Assembly (NCBI RefSeq): GCF_020567425.1
Contig: NZ_JAJCVJ010000001.1
Coordinates: forward strand, 930,001 to 994,000
Direction of reading: 5' to 3'
Source of the DNA: Salinirubrum litoreum
Lineage (GTDB): Archaea > Halobacteriota > Halobacteria > Halobacteriales > Haloferacaceae
Length of the DNA stretch: 64,000 nt
Position 1 is the stretch's first letter. Every line of letters begins with the position of its first letter. A program made the position numbers and the translations under genes. The notes under the pieces are model-generated. The model saw nothing but the letters and a program-made list of their open reading frames with translations, was not told where the DNA came from and made no database searches. Positions 52,627-60,940 of this stretch are shown one piece after another.

Positions 52627-53390
52627 TGGGTCCCGCCCTCCGGGTTCGAATCGGTCGCTCCCCGTTCGGTCGGCCTCGCCTCGGTCGTCTCGACAGACGA
52701 CCAGTCGTCGACACCGACACTCGCCCGCCAGCGGGACCGACTCGTCGCGTGGGCGGCGACCCGCACCGCGTCGAAGACGCGCTCGTCGGGTTCGCCCAGT
52801 TCCGCGAGCAGTCGGCGGTAGAACCGGACGGCGTAGTCACTCCCGAGTGCGACGGCCGCGCCGAGACCGGCGTAACGTCGGTCGGTCGCGTTCGGGCCAC
52901 AGAGCGACACTCTGTCGTGTTCCCAGCGTCGCCGGAGTCCCGCCGGGTCGGTCGCCAGCAGTCGGTAGTGGCGCGGCAGGAAGCCGAGTGTCGACTCGAT
53001 GTCGCCGAGTACCGGCGTCTCCTCGACCGTGCCGACCGTGAACAGCGGTACGTCGCCGGGCATCGTCCCGGCGGCGAGAGCCGCCAGTTCGGCCACGTCG
53101 GCGACCGTGCCGGAGAGTTCCACGAGTTGTTCGTCGGTCGCGTCGTGGTCGCCCCGGAGGCGGTCGGCGTACGCCGACACGTCGCCGTCGGTCGCCATCG
53201 TCGCCGAGGCGGAGAGCAGTAGGGCGCGGCACTCGCCGAGGTCGGTGTCGGAGAAGGTGCTCGCGGTGTCACCGCGCAGTCGACCGAGCAGCGAGGGTGC
53301 GTGGGCGGCCGCGCGGACCTCCCGCGCGAGGTTCGGGTAGTCGCCGTCGCCGGGGAGGACGGCCGCGTCGAGTGGGTCGACGAGCGACAT
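52623..53390 (-). CDS. AhpD-fold-like (carboxymuconolactone decarboxylase-like) protein, no CxxC
   Basis: A 255-residue all-helical protein with two similar halves. The second half has LPRHYRLLATDPAGLRRRWE then DRRYAGLGAAVALGSDYAVR, and the first RALLLSASATMATDGDVSAY. The pattern follows AhpD-like proteins (helix, HP..L..W, then A..S), but the CxxC of the peroxidatic site is missing. It starts at 53390, where its ATG shares one base with the PadR-like stop (TGATG). The role is unknown. This fold call is by pattern only. Confidence 0.5.
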   Translation of the reverse strand: MSLVDPLDAAVLPGDGDYPNLAREVRAAAHAPSLLGRLRGDTASTFSDTDLGECRALLLSASATMATDGDVSAYADRLRGDHDATDEQLVELSGTVADVAELAALAAGTMPGDVPLFTVGTVEETPVLGDIESTLGFLPRHYRLLATDPAGLRRRWEHDRVSLCGPNATDRRYAGLGAAVALGSDYAVRFYRRLLAELGEPDERVFDAVRVAAHATSRSRWRASVGVDDWSSVETTEARPTERGATDSNPEGGTQ

Positions 53391-53752
53391 CAGGGGGCCT
53401 CCTCGCCGGCCAGCAGGCACTCGGTCTCCCAGTGGTGGTGTGCCTTCAGGCGGAGGCGACCGGTCGTGGTCAGGCGGTAGGCGTTCGTGCGACCGTCGAC
53501 CGGGCGTTTGTCGACGAAGCCGAGTTCGACCAACTCCGAGAGGTTCTGGTAGAGGCGACCGTGGTTGATGTCCTCGTCGTAGAACTCCTCCAGTTTGCGC
53601 TTCAGTTCGAGGCCGTGCGGTCGCTCGCCGGTCATCCGACAGATGGCGAGGAGCAAGTTGCGCTTGAAGCCGGTCAGACCGGTCAGCGGTTCTGGTTTGA
53701 CGGGCGGTTCGCCGGGAGAGGTTCGACTGCGGATGTGGTCTCGTGCGTTCAT
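53390..53752 (-). CDS. PadR-family transcriptional regulator (winged helix)
   Basis: A 120-residue DNA-binding protein. LTGFKRNLLLAICRMTGERP then HGLELKRKLEEFYDEDINHG, RLYQNLSELVELGFVDKRPV and DGRTNAYRLTTTGRLRL form a winged helix with a C-terminal helix, as in haloarchaeal PadR/RosR and phage PhiH1 repressor-like proteins. Such regulators respond to stress or ligand. It lies in the middle of the large cluster and is coupled to the next gene, so it may control part of it. The start codon lies inside a duplicated sequence also present at 54342. Confidence 0.85.
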   Translation of the reverse strand: MNARDHIRSRTSPGEPPVKPEPLTGLTGFKRNLLLAICRMTGERPHGLELKRKLEEFYDEDINHGRLYQNLSELVELGFVDKRPVDGRTNAYRLTTTGRLRLKAHHHWETECLLAGEEAP

Positions 53753-53769
53753 AGGGAGTGGCGGCGAAG

Positions 53770-53824
53770 CCGCCGAGACCGCGACCGGGACCTGCACCCG
53801 GTTGTCGGCGTGGACCGAACGCGG
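53770..53824. repeat. 55-nt direct repeat, first copy
   Basis: Matches 54361-54415 with about four differences (core TGTCGGCGTGGACCGAACGC). It lies between a small membrane gene and the following start codon, so the repeat is part of a larger tandem duplication (53750-54189 and 54342-54778). Confidence 0.9.
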
Positions 53825-53877
53825 CGGCGAGACGTGATCTGTCGCGGTGACCGACCGACGCGAGGCGGGTCGCCGGC

Positions 53878-54189
53878 TCAGGCGAACTCCATCTTGTGTT
53901 CGCGGTAGAGAACGAGTGTGAACAGCGCGAAGGGGAGCAGGCCGAGCACCGTCAGGCCGGTGGCGACCTGCAGGAGCGGCGGGATGCCGAGCGAGACGAC
54001 GAAGTAGACGAGGACGAGGATGCCGGTCAGGATGAAGAAGACGACGCTGGCGATGGCGAGACCGAAGGAGAGCTGTCGGTACTTCCACGGGAGGTTCTCC
54101 GACCGGCGGAGCATCTGGATCAGGACCGCGACCGGCGGGATAGCGAGCGCGACGAGTTGGAGAATCGAGGTGGCGACGCTCTCGCTCAC
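53878..54189 (-). CDS. Small three-helix membrane protein, paralogue 1
   Basis: A 103-residue protein starting at a GTG at 54189 that overlaps the upstream short ORF by GTGA. Three transmembrane segments (LQLVALAIPPVAVLIQML; LAIASVVFFILTGILVLVYF; LLQVATGLTVLGLLPFALFT) and a charged end YREHKMEFA. It shares the ALAIPPVAVL-QMLR-SE motif with the paralogue at 54473. No function is known. Confidence 0.78.
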   Translation of the reverse strand: MSESVATSILQLVALAIPPVAVLIQMLRRSENLPWKYRQLSFGLAIASVVFFILTGILVLVYFVVSLGIPPLLQVATGLTVLGLLPFALFTLVLYREHKMEFA

Positions 54190-54344
54190 GCCGAGTCACC
54201 CCGGCCCGGCGTCGGGTCGCCGAGTGGTCGCGTCGCCAGTCCGTCGTCGTCGGTGTAACAGGGTCCGGAGCCGAACACCGCCGTCCGAGGGCTGACGGGA
54301 GTCGAGGGCTGTGCAGTCGTCGCAGAGTGTTGTCGTCGGGTCAT
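54186..54344 (-). CDS. Short ORF between duplicated membrane genes
   Basis: A 52-residue ORF MTRRQHSATTAQPSTPVSPR starting at 54344. Its stop overlaps the next GTG start (GTGA) and its start codon is in the same place relative to the repeat as the PadR-like start in copy 1. The amino-acid pattern is low complexity, so it might be a leader or a decayed gene. Confidence 0.4.
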   Translation of the reverse strand: MTRRQHSATTAQPSTPVSPRTAVFGSGPCYTDDDGLATRPLGDPTPGRGDSA

Positions 54345-54360
54345 AGCAACCGGCGGGGGA

Positions 54361-54415
54361 CCGCCGAGACCGCGACCGGGGCTCGCACCCGGCTGTCGGC
54401 GTGGACCGAACGCGG
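54361..54415. repeat. 55-nt direct repeat, second copy
   Basis: Second copy of the repeat at 53770-53824, between the second small membrane gene and the short ORF. Confidence 0.9.
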
Positions 54416-54472
54416 GAGGGTGTGGTCGGTGCAGCACGGACCGGGTCGGAGGGACGGCGAGGGAGCGGACTC

Positions 54473-54778
54473 TCAGTCGGCGATGTCCTCGCGGAAGAGG
54501 ACGACGACGAAGACGGCGAAGGGGGCGAGACCCAGCAAGAGCAGTCCACTCGCCCCCCGGAGGAGGAGTGGCGCTCCGAGCGCGGTGGAGAGAAATCGCA
54601 GGACTGCGAGGCCGGACGCGAGGTAGAAACAGACGGACGAGAGCGCCAGGCCGAAACAGAAGACGCGCCACGGGTCGCCGAGGTGCTCCGAGTTCCGGAG
54701 CATCTGGAGCAGGACCGCGACCGGCGGAATCGCCAGCGCGATCAACTGGAGCAGTGTCGCGGCGACGGCGGTGTCCAC
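54473..54778 (-). CDS. Small three-helix membrane protein, paralogue 2
   Basis: A 101-residue protein from a GTG at 54778. Three membrane segments (LLQLIALAIPPVAVLLQML, CFGLALSSVCFYLASGLAVL, GASGLLLLGLAPFAVFVVVL), closely similar in order and motif to the protein at 53878. It begins 2 nt after the upstream stop, so translation is probably coupled. It is a duplicate of the downstream gene with its flank. Confidence 0.78.
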   Translation of the reverse strand: MDTAVAATLLQLIALAIPPVAVLLQMLRNSEHLGDPWRVFCFGLALSSVCFYLASGLAVLRFLSTALGAPLLLRGASGLLLLGLAPFAVFVVVLFREDIAD

Positions 54779-54780
54779 GA

Positions 54781-55224
54781 CTACGACCCCCTGATCGACT
54801 GTAACACGTCCTCGCCGAAGCTCCAGACCGTCGCCGAGAGGACGGTCCCGAGGAAGACGAGTCGCATCCGGGGCGGAATCGCCGAGAGGTCGAGAGCGCC
54901 GAGTCCCGCCGCGAGTACGACCGCGACGAGCGTCAGGTGGAGGAAGCCGGCGAGGAGGTCGTTCGTCAACCAGTGGCGCATCTGCGTCGAGGTGGTGTCG
55001 TCGTCCTCGCCCTCGATGTCGTCGCTGGCCGCGACCGAGTCGTCGGTGTCGGACGACGACGCCGACTTCGCGGGCGCGCCGTCGGCAGAGCCGTCACAGC
55101 AGACGACGACGGTCTGTGCGTCGGAGACGGGTCCGACAGACTGGGCGTCCCTCGCGGTCGCGGACTGCGACCCGACGTCGCCGGTCGACCGCGATCCGGT
55201 CCCGGTCGCAGCGTCGTCGCTCAC
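54781..55224 (-). CDS. Membrane protein with two C-terminal helices
   Basis: A 147-residue protein from the GTG at 55224 that overlaps the antiporter stop (GTGA). The first 75 residues are polar and acidic with QTVVVCCDGSADGAPA (a Cys pair); the last 65 contain two hydrophobic helices (LLAGFLHLTLVAVVLAAGLG; LVFLGTVLSATVWSFGEDVL). No family can be named. Overlap on both sides supports a real gene in the antiporter unit. Confidence 0.7.
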   Translation of the reverse strand: MSDDAATGTGSRSTGDVGSQSATARDAQSVGPVSDAQTVVVCCDGSADGAPAKSASSSDTDDSVAASDDIEGEDDDTTSTQMRHWLTNDLLAGFLHLTLVAVVLAAGLGALDLSAIPPRMRLVFLGTVLSATVWSFGEDVLQSIRGS

Positions 55225-56465
55225 GCGCGACCTCCGTCGACCTGTGGGGCGGAGTAGCCCGGGATCAGTCGCCCACCCAGCGCGAGCAGGTCCGCCTCGT
55301 GCCGGATCAGCAGGGTGCCGAGCACGCTCATCACCAGCACGTAGCCGACCGCGAACTCCGGTACCAGCGACCCGAGTCGGTCGCCGGCCGCCGACCCCGC
55401 CAGTGCCGCGAGGACCAGCGAGAACTCGCCCCGAGCGACGAGACCGACGCCGACCCGGAAGGATCGCCGGGAGTCCAGTCCGTACAGCTTCCCGCCGAGG
55501 GTGCCGGAGACGAGTTTCGTCACAGTCGTCACGACCAGCGCGACCGCGAGGAAGCCCGCGACGCTCGACAGCGCGAGGAGGCTGGTCGTCGCGCCGACAC
55601 CGAAGAAGAACAGCCCCGCGAACAGGTCTCGCGCCGGGTCGATGACGCGCTCGATGCGCTCGGCGTGGTCGGTCGGCCCGAGCGCGGCACCGACGAAGAA
55701 CGCCGTCACGCCCTCGCTGACACCGAGCGTCAGGCCGACGCCCGCGAGGAGTGCCATCACGCCGAACACTCGGAGCAGAAAGAGTTCGTCCGAGTCGCTG
55801 GCGAAGAAGCGATCGAGCAGGTCGGTGCCGCGCCAGCCGACGACTGCGACAGCACCGAGAAGCAGGAACCCGCGGCCGACGCCGAGTGCGGCGTCGACCA
55901 GTCCGTCGCCGCCGAGCACGACCGACGAGAGGAACGTCAGGTAGACCGCGATCAGCAGGTCTTCGGCGACCAGCGTCCCGAGGATGGGTTCGCTCTCGGG
56001 TTCGACGATCCAGCCGCGTTCGATCAGCGACTTCGTGATGATCGCGCTGGAGGACATGTAGACGATGCCGGCGACGAACAGGGCTTCGAGGGTCGAGAAG
56101 CCGAACAGGATCGCCAGTCCGAAGCCGGCGGCGTAGTTCAGCAGGAAGTCGAGGGCGGAGCTGCCCAGGATGGCGCGGCGGTTCGACAGTAGTTCGCCGA
56201 CGCTGACGTGGAGACCGAGAAAGAAGAGCAGGGCGACGACGCCGAGTTCGGCGAAGACGTCGATGTAGCCCGAGGGGTCCACGACCGCGAGTCGGATCGG
56301 ACCGAGGTGTCGCGGGACGCTCGGCCCGAGGACGATGCCGGCGAGGATGTACGCCGGGATCACCGACTGCCCGAATCGCTTGGCGACGGCACCGGCGAGT
56401 GCGATGGCGGTGACGACGACGCCGACCGTCAACAGCGGCGGAAGCGGGCCGCCAGCGGCGGTCAT
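55221..56465 (-). CDS. CPA2-family cation/proton antiporter
   Basis: A 414-residue membrane protein with about 12 helices. It has the CPA2 marks: an N-terminal YILAGIVLGPSVPRHLGPI, the Asp-containing core (TLVAEDLLIAVYLTFLSS), and the GLVARGEFSLVLAALAGSA helix. It exchanges K or Na for protons. Its partner is the RCK_C protein encoded just upstream (ATGA overlap), the arrangement of KhtU/KhtT and AmhT/AmhM K-efflux systems. Placed with regulators and propellers in the cluster, it could serve ion or pH homeostasis. Confidence 0.92.
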   Translation of the reverse strand: MTAAGGPLPPLLTVGVVVTAIALAGAVAKRFGQSVIPAYILAGIVLGPSVPRHLGPIRLAVVDPSGYIDVFAELGVVALLFFLGLHVSVGELLSNRRAILGSSALDFLLNYAAGFGLAILFGFSTLEALFVAGIVYMSSSAIITKSLIERGWIVEPESEPILGTLVAEDLLIAVYLTFLSSVVLGGDGLVDAALGVGRGFLLLGAVAVVGWRGTDLLDRFFASDSDELFLLRVFGVMALLAGVGLTLGVSEGVTAFFVGAALGPTDHAERIERVIDPARDLFAGLFFFGVGATTSLLALSSVAGFLAVALVVTTVTKLVSGTLGGKLYGLDSRRSFRVGVGLVARGEFSLVLAALAGSAAGDRLGSLVPEFAVGYVLVMSVLGTLLIRHEADLLALGGRLIPGYSAPQVDGGRA

Positions 56466-56935
56466 CTGCCTCCCAGCAGGCGATCCAGTGCGGCCAGTTC
56501 GTCGCGGGTGCCGAGGGCGACGACGGTGTCGCCCGACTCGACGACGAACTCGGGGTCGGGACTCGGGACGGTCTCCCGGCCGCGCTGGACCGCGATGACG
56601 GTCGCGCCGGTCTCACGCCAGATCGTCGCGTCGCCGAGTTCGGTGTCGGCGAGCCGTGACTCCTCGTCGATGCGAACCCACTCGATGATCGCCTCGCCGA
56701 GTGGGACTTCCAGATCGTCCAGTTGGACTGGCTGGTAGTAGGTGCCGGCCAGAACGGAGCCGAGTTGGCGTGCCTCGCGGTCGGACAGCGAGGCGAGTCG
56801 TTCGTGCCGGTCGTCGCCGTCGCGGAACAGTTCGCGTTTCCCGTCGTGGTGGACGAGGGCGACGAGCGTCTCGGTGCCACAGTCGATCTCGAACTTCCGG
56901 CCGACGCCGGGGATGGTGGTCTCGTAGAGTGTCAT
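56462..56935 (-). CDS. KhtT-like RCK_C regulatory subunit of the antiporter
   Basis: A 157-residue soluble protein. The N-terminal part (LYETTIPGVGRKFEIDCGTE then TLVALVHHDGKRELF) matches KhtT/AmhM N-domains; the last 70 residues (IWRETGATVIAVQRGRETVP then PDPEFVVESGDTVVALGTRD) are an RCK_C (TrkA_C) ligand-binding domain. In bacteria such proteins gate CPA2 antiporters in response to pH or nucleotides such as c-di-AMP. The start at 56935 has the family's normal N-terminus. Confidence 0.9.
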   Translation of the reverse strand: MTLYETTIPGVGRKFEIDCGTETLVALVHHDGKRELFRDGDDRHERLASLSDREARQLGSVLAGTYYQPVQLDDLEVPLGEAIIEWVRIDEESRLADTELGDATIWRETGATVIAVQRGRETVPSPDPEFVVESGDTVVALGTRDELAALDRLLGGR

Positions 56936-56982
56936 GTGTGTCGTTGGATAGTGTCTGTCGTTGCTGTCGGTGTGGTCGTGGT

Positions 56983-57093
56983 CTGTCGTCGGTGTCGTCG
57001 GTGGCGTCGGTGTCCTCGGTGTCGTCGATGTCGTCGGTGTCGTCGGTGGCGTCGATGTCGTCGGTGTCGTCGGTGGCGTCGGTGGCGTCGGTA
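56983..57093. repeat. 9-nt microsatellite (GTCGTCGGT-like), about twelve units
   Basis: Runs of GTCGTCGGT, GTGGCGTCG and GTCGTCGAT fill most of the gap upstream of the khtT-like start. The minus strand reads as an Asp/Thr repeat (DDTDDIDATDD) in one frame, but that frame is not the khtT-like frame. Such tracts may change length by slippage and affect spacing or expression. Confidence 0.85.
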
Positions 57094-57117
57094 CTCTGGC
57101 CTCGGCGGTGCTCTCGT

Positions 57118-57711
57118 TCAGAGTGGCACCAGCGCCGTGTGTGGCGCGAGGATCGGCAGTCGCGCGAGTGCTCGGACCGCTCCGGCGACGAGGAGCGTCG
57201 GGAGGTCGCCGAGTGCGGGAAGTGCGGGGAGCGCAGGCAGCGACTCCCCGACTGCCGACTGGAGGTCGGCGAGCGCGGTCGCCGGGTCACGGACCGACTC
57301 GGCCACTACCGGGACCCGCTCCCCGTGGTAGATCGCCCACCAGACGCCCCAGAGGTGGTCGAGCGGTGTCCACACCCCGAAGGCGTGAGAGACCGCGTCG
57401 TCGAGTGCGGCGAGACCGAGACCGACGACCGCGATCTGGAACCGCCGCCCGTAGCGCCAGGTGAGGAGTCCCCCGAGGATGGTGCCACAGACCCCAGCCA
57501 GCGCCATCGTCGCGCCGAAGACCGGGTAGTACTTCCAGACGTGTGCCCACGCGAACAGCGCGAGCAGAGCACTGGCCACGACGAGGACCGGTTCTTTCCG
57601 TGGGTGGAGGTCCCACTTGCGAGCCGCGAGAAACAGCATCGCGTACAGCGGGTAGAGGAAGTGGTGTGGGCCGAACAGTGCGCCGTCTGGGAGTGTCTCG
57701 GCGGGGAACAT
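57118..57711 (-). CDS. Membrane protein, unknown function
   Basis: A 197-residue protein with about five hydrophobic segments (HHFLYPLYAMLFLAARKWD; VLVVASALLALFAWAHVW; GATMALAGVCGTILGGLLTW; FQIAVVGLGLAALDDAVSHA; WGVWWAIYHGE). The His residues in and near the helices (PHHFLYPLY, WAHVWKYYPV, DAVSHAFGV) might bind haem or metal, but this is only a pattern. It lies between the oxidase subunit I gene and the khtT-like gene. I do not know a family. Confidence 0.68.
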   Translation of the reverse strand: MFPAETLPDGALFGPHHFLYPLYAMLFLAARKWDLHPRKEPVLVVASALLALFAWAHVWKYYPVFGATMALAGVCGTILGGLLTWRYGRRFQIAVVGLGLAALDDAVSHAFGVWTPLDHLWGVWWAIYHGERVPVVAESVRDPATALADLQSAVGESLPALPALPALGDLPTLLVAGAVRALARLPILAPHTALVPL

Positions 57712-57850
57712 GGTGAGTGAAGGGAGGGCTGTTCGCCCGGCGGCGGGCGGTCGGGGCTGATCGCGGGCCGGTGGTCGGTGTGGGTTGCAGGTCGGTGGTC
57801 GGTAGGGGTCACAGATCGATGGTCGAAGCGGGTCGGGAAGCGATGCCGGC

Positions 57851-59494
57851 TCAGTCGTCGTCTACTTCCCGTGGTTCGAGCGCGGTCCACTCGCGGGTGT
57901 AGAGGTCGTGTCGCCGCAGATCCCACGGGTCGTCGCTCCTCACAGGATCGCCCCGCACTGCCGAGTAGCAGACGTTGAGGAGCCAGATCAACTGGGCGAT
58001 GCCCAGCACCAGCGCACACACCGTGATCGTACCGTGGATCGGTGCGTACTCGGTCGGGTAGGTCGCGGTCCGGCGCGGGAGGCCGTCCGTGCCGAGCAGG
58101 AGCATCGTCCCGAAGGCGGCGGTCGTCGAGAGCGTCGAGAGCCAGAAGTGGAGTCGCGCCAGTCCGCGATGGTACCACCGGCCCGTGAACAGCGGGAACC
58201 AGTAGTAGCAGGCCGCGAAGGCCGCGAACACCGACATCCCGACGAGGACGAGGTGGAAGTGCCCGACGACGTAGTAGGTGCCGTGGAGGACGCGGTCCAC
58301 CGGGATCGACGCGAGGAAGATCCCAGTGACGCCGCCGAGGACGAACTCGAAGACCGCCGCGACACAGAACAGCATCGGCACCCGCAGGCGGATCTTGCCG
58401 TTCCACATCGTGGCGATCCAGTTGAACGTCTTGACCGCCGAGGGGACCGCGATGGCCAGCGTCACGGCCATGAAGGACGCCTGCAACCGGGGGTCGATCC
58501 CGGTGGCGAACATGTGGTGTGCCCAGACGCCGAAGGAGAGTGCGCCGATGCCGAGCGTCGAGTAGACGACGTACCGGAAGCCGAACAGCCGCCGCCCGGC
58601 GAATCGCGGCAGGACGTAGCTGATCACGCCCATCGGCGGGAGCACGAGGATGTACACCTCCGGGTGGCCGAAGAACCAGAACAGGTGTTGGAACAGGATC
58701 GGCCCGCCGCCGTCGACCGTGAAGAAGGTCGTCCCGAGGTTCCGGTCCGCCAGCAGCATCAGCACCGAACTGCCGAGGATCGGGAACGCGAACATCACCA
58801 GGCCGCCGGTCGTGAGAAAGGTCCACGTCAGGATGTCGAGGTTCGCCCACGACACGTCCCGTTCTGCGACGACGGTCACGACGAAGTTGATCCCGGCCCC
58901 TATCGTCGAGACGCCCGAGAGGTGCAGACCGAGCAGCAGGAGATCGACTTCGGCGTTCGGCATCCGGATCGACAGCGGCGGGTAGAGCGTCCACCCGACT
59001 GCGGCCGGGTGGACGTTCGCCAGGCCGAGCACCTCGCCGAGCAGGCCCGCGCGGATGAGCGCGCCCGAGCAGACGAGCAACCAGAAGGCCATCGCGTTGA
59101 GGCGAGGGAAGGCCATGTCGTCCGCCCCGACCAACAGGGGGAGCAGGTAGTTCCCGAGGCCGAACAGGACCGGCGTGGCGAACAGGAACAGCATCGTCAG
59201 GCCGTGCGTCGTGAACAGCGCGTTGTACGTCTCCCGACCCCAGATATCCGCACCGGGCGTCACCAGCGCGGTCCGGAGCATCATCGCGTCGAGCGCCCCC
59301 AGCAGGCCGGCCGCAGTGCCGAAAGCGAGGTACAGCAGGCCGATGTCTCTGTGGTCGAGCGTCGTCAGCCAGCGCGTCAGGCCGTCGGGTTTGTCCGCGC
59401 CCGCGTCCCCCGCCACGGTCGCCAGCACCTTCCGGATTCGGCGCTTCAGCAGGCCGACGAAGGTCCGGTGGAGGCGGTCGCGCTCGTCCGCCAC
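57851..59494 (-). CDS. Haem-copper terminal oxidase subunit I (aa3-type)
   Basis: A 547-residue protein with 12 or more helices. Ligands of the oxidase core are all seen: haem His in FTTHGLTMLFLF, CuB His and cross-linked Tyr in WFFGHPEVYILVLPPMG, the HH pair in WAHHMFATG, and the haem a3/a His pair in VVGHFHLVLVGMSVF. The Glu of GHPEV and an Asp in VGADDMAFPRLNAM fit A-type proton channels. It reduces oxygen and pumps protons. No subunit II, which carries CuA, or subunit III is in this window, and the flanks are transporter genes, so it is an orphan subunit. Confidence 0.94.
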   Translation of the reverse strand: MADERDRLHRTFVGLLKRRIRKVLATVAGDAGADKPDGLTRWLTTLDHRDIGLLYLAFGTAAGLLGALDAMMLRTALVTPGADIWGRETYNALFTTHGLTMLFLFATPVLFGLGNYLLPLLVGADDMAFPRLNAMAFWLLVCSGALIRAGLLGEVLGLANVHPAAVGWTLYPPLSIRMPNAEVDLLLLGLHLSGVSTIGAGINFVVTVVAERDVSWANLDILTWTFLTTGGLVMFAFPILGSSVLMLLADRNLGTTFFTVDGGGPILFQHLFWFFGHPEVYILVLPPMGVISYVLPRFAGRRLFGFRYVVYSTLGIGALSFGVWAHHMFATGIDPRLQASFMAVTLAIAVPSAVKTFNWIATMWNGKIRLRVPMLFCVAAVFEFVLGGVTGIFLASIPVDRVLHGTYYVVGHFHLVLVGMSVFAAFAACYYWFPLFTGRWYHRGLARLHFWLSTLSTTAAFGTMLLLGTDGLPRRTATYPTEYAPIHGTITVCALVLGIAQLIWLLNVCYSAVRGDPVRSDDPWDLRRHDLYTREWTALEPREVDDD

Positions 59495-59497
59495 GGA

Positions 59498-60937
59498 TCA
59501 CTCTGCCTCCCGCCCGAGTCGGACGAACTGGAGGAACTGGTACGCCCCGAACAGGCCGACGAGCGTGGCGGTTCCGAAGGCGACCTCGGGTGCGATGCCG
59601 TACAGCAGGCCGCCGACGACGCCGCCCGGCACGGCGGCGAGGTTCCGGGTGAGCCGACAGGACTCGACCACGCGGTCCGCGCCGTCGCCCTCCACGAGTT
59701 CGTCGAACAGCGCGGCACGCGCCGGCACGCCGGCGAACCGGACGCCGAACAGCGCGAACAGGATCGCCAGCACCGCCGGGTGTGAGGGCGCACCGATCAG
59801 CAGGAGCGGGAACAGCGCCGCCGAGAGGACCGCGCCCGCGATCACGGTTCGCGGGTCTGCCCACGCCGCGATACGCGTGCCGGCGACGACTGCTCCCAAC
59901 CCTGCCACGGTCTCGACTGCGACGAGGAGACCGAAGAACGCCACCGGCGGGAGTTCGGTGCCGGCGACCGTGACGCCGACCGCGTGGTACTCGGTCACGA
60001 CCACGATCAGGAAGACGTGGACCATCCCCTCGGCGAACGTGACGGCGGTGTTGCCGGCCAGCACCGTCCACAGTTCGTCGTTCAGCGCCGACAGCGACCC
60101 CCGGAGCGTGTCGAACGTGGGGAACTCTCGGCTGGCAGTCGGAAGGCCGGGGCGAGACACGCCGCGACCGAGGACCGCGAACGCCCCGACAGCGGTGAAG
60201 CCGACCGCGCCGGTCACCGCCGCGAGTACCTGAAACGCCGAGAGGTAGACCGCGACCGAGGCGAAGAGTAGGGTCGTCGGCGCGAGCAGGCCGAGGAAGC
60301 CGAGCAGTCGGAGCGTCGTCGTCCCGGTCAGCACGGCGGTCGTCGAGTCGGACGCGACGTCGGGCGGGTCGCTCGTCGTCACGTCGCCGAGTCCGACGTG
60401 GAGACCCGGTCCGTGGGTACCCCACAGCAGGACGAGTCCGGTGCCGACCGCGACCGCGACCCACGCCGGGACCGGAAACACGTCGCCGATCTGTGGGGCG
60501 ACCAGCCACAGCAGGGTGCCGGACGCCGAGAGCACGCCGACCGCGACCAGCAGGCGATGCGGAGTTACGGCGTCCGCGACTGCGACCCGGACACGCTCGC
60601 CGAGTCCGTCGTGGAGGTGGTCGAGTCTGTCGGCGAGTTCGTCGAGTCGGTTGAGTCTGCCGAATCCACCGGGGACCCTTCGCCGGTCGCCGCCAGCGAG
60701 GTACGGGTAGACGGTCCGGCACAGCAAGACGAAACTCGCGTACAGCCCGATCGTCTCGGCCGACGCGCCCAGTCGATTCAGGTACTCGGGCACGAACCGG
60801 GCGACGACCTGCACCGCGAGCGAGAAGGCGAGTGTCGCGCCCGCGAGGACGAACACGCCGGGGTCGATGCCGAGAAACGCTCGCGGCGAGGTCGGCCACG
60901 CTGTCTCGGCTTTGGTCCCGGTCTCTGGCTCGCCCAC
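59498..60937 (-). CDS. MFS-type transporter
   Basis: A 479-residue membrane protein with about 12 helices and a central loop near residues 90-130. The N-terminal part has VPEYLNRLGASAETIGLYAS, and the second half FAEGMVHVFLIVVVTEYH and RFAGVPARAALFDELVEGDG (loop typical of MFS). It ends 3 nt before the oxidase gene start, so co-expression is likely. Substrate unknown. It may export metal chelators, drugs or small acids. Confidence 0.82.
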   Translation of the reverse strand: MGEPETGTKAETAWPTSPRAFLGIDPGVFVLAGATLAFSLAVQVVARFVPEYLNRLGASAETIGLYASFVLLCRTVYPYLAGGDRRRVPGGFGRLNRLDELADRLDHLHDGLGERVRVAVADAVTPHRLLVAVGVLSASGTLLWLVAPQIGDVFPVPAWVAVAVGTGLVLLWGTHGPGLHVGLGDVTTSDPPDVASDSTTAVLTGTTTLRLLGFLGLLAPTTLLFASVAVYLSAFQVLAAVTGAVGFTAVGAFAVLGRGVSRPGLPTASREFPTFDTLRGSLSALNDELWTVLAGNTAVTFAEGMVHVFLIVVVTEYHAVGVTVAGTELPPVAFFGLLVAVETVAGLGAVVAGTRIAAWADPRTVIAGAVLSAALFPLLLIGAPSHPAVLAILFALFGVRFAGVPARAALFDELVEGDGADRVVESCRLTRNLAAVPGGVVGGLLYGIAPEVAFGTATLVGLFGAYQFLQFVRLGREAE

Positions 60938-60940
60938 TGC

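Noticed and set aside
54781-56880. A 699-codon open frame ending with the small membrane protein
   Set aside because: Its first three quarters lie in the wrong frame over the antiporter and khtT-like genes; only the GTG start at 55224 is credible.
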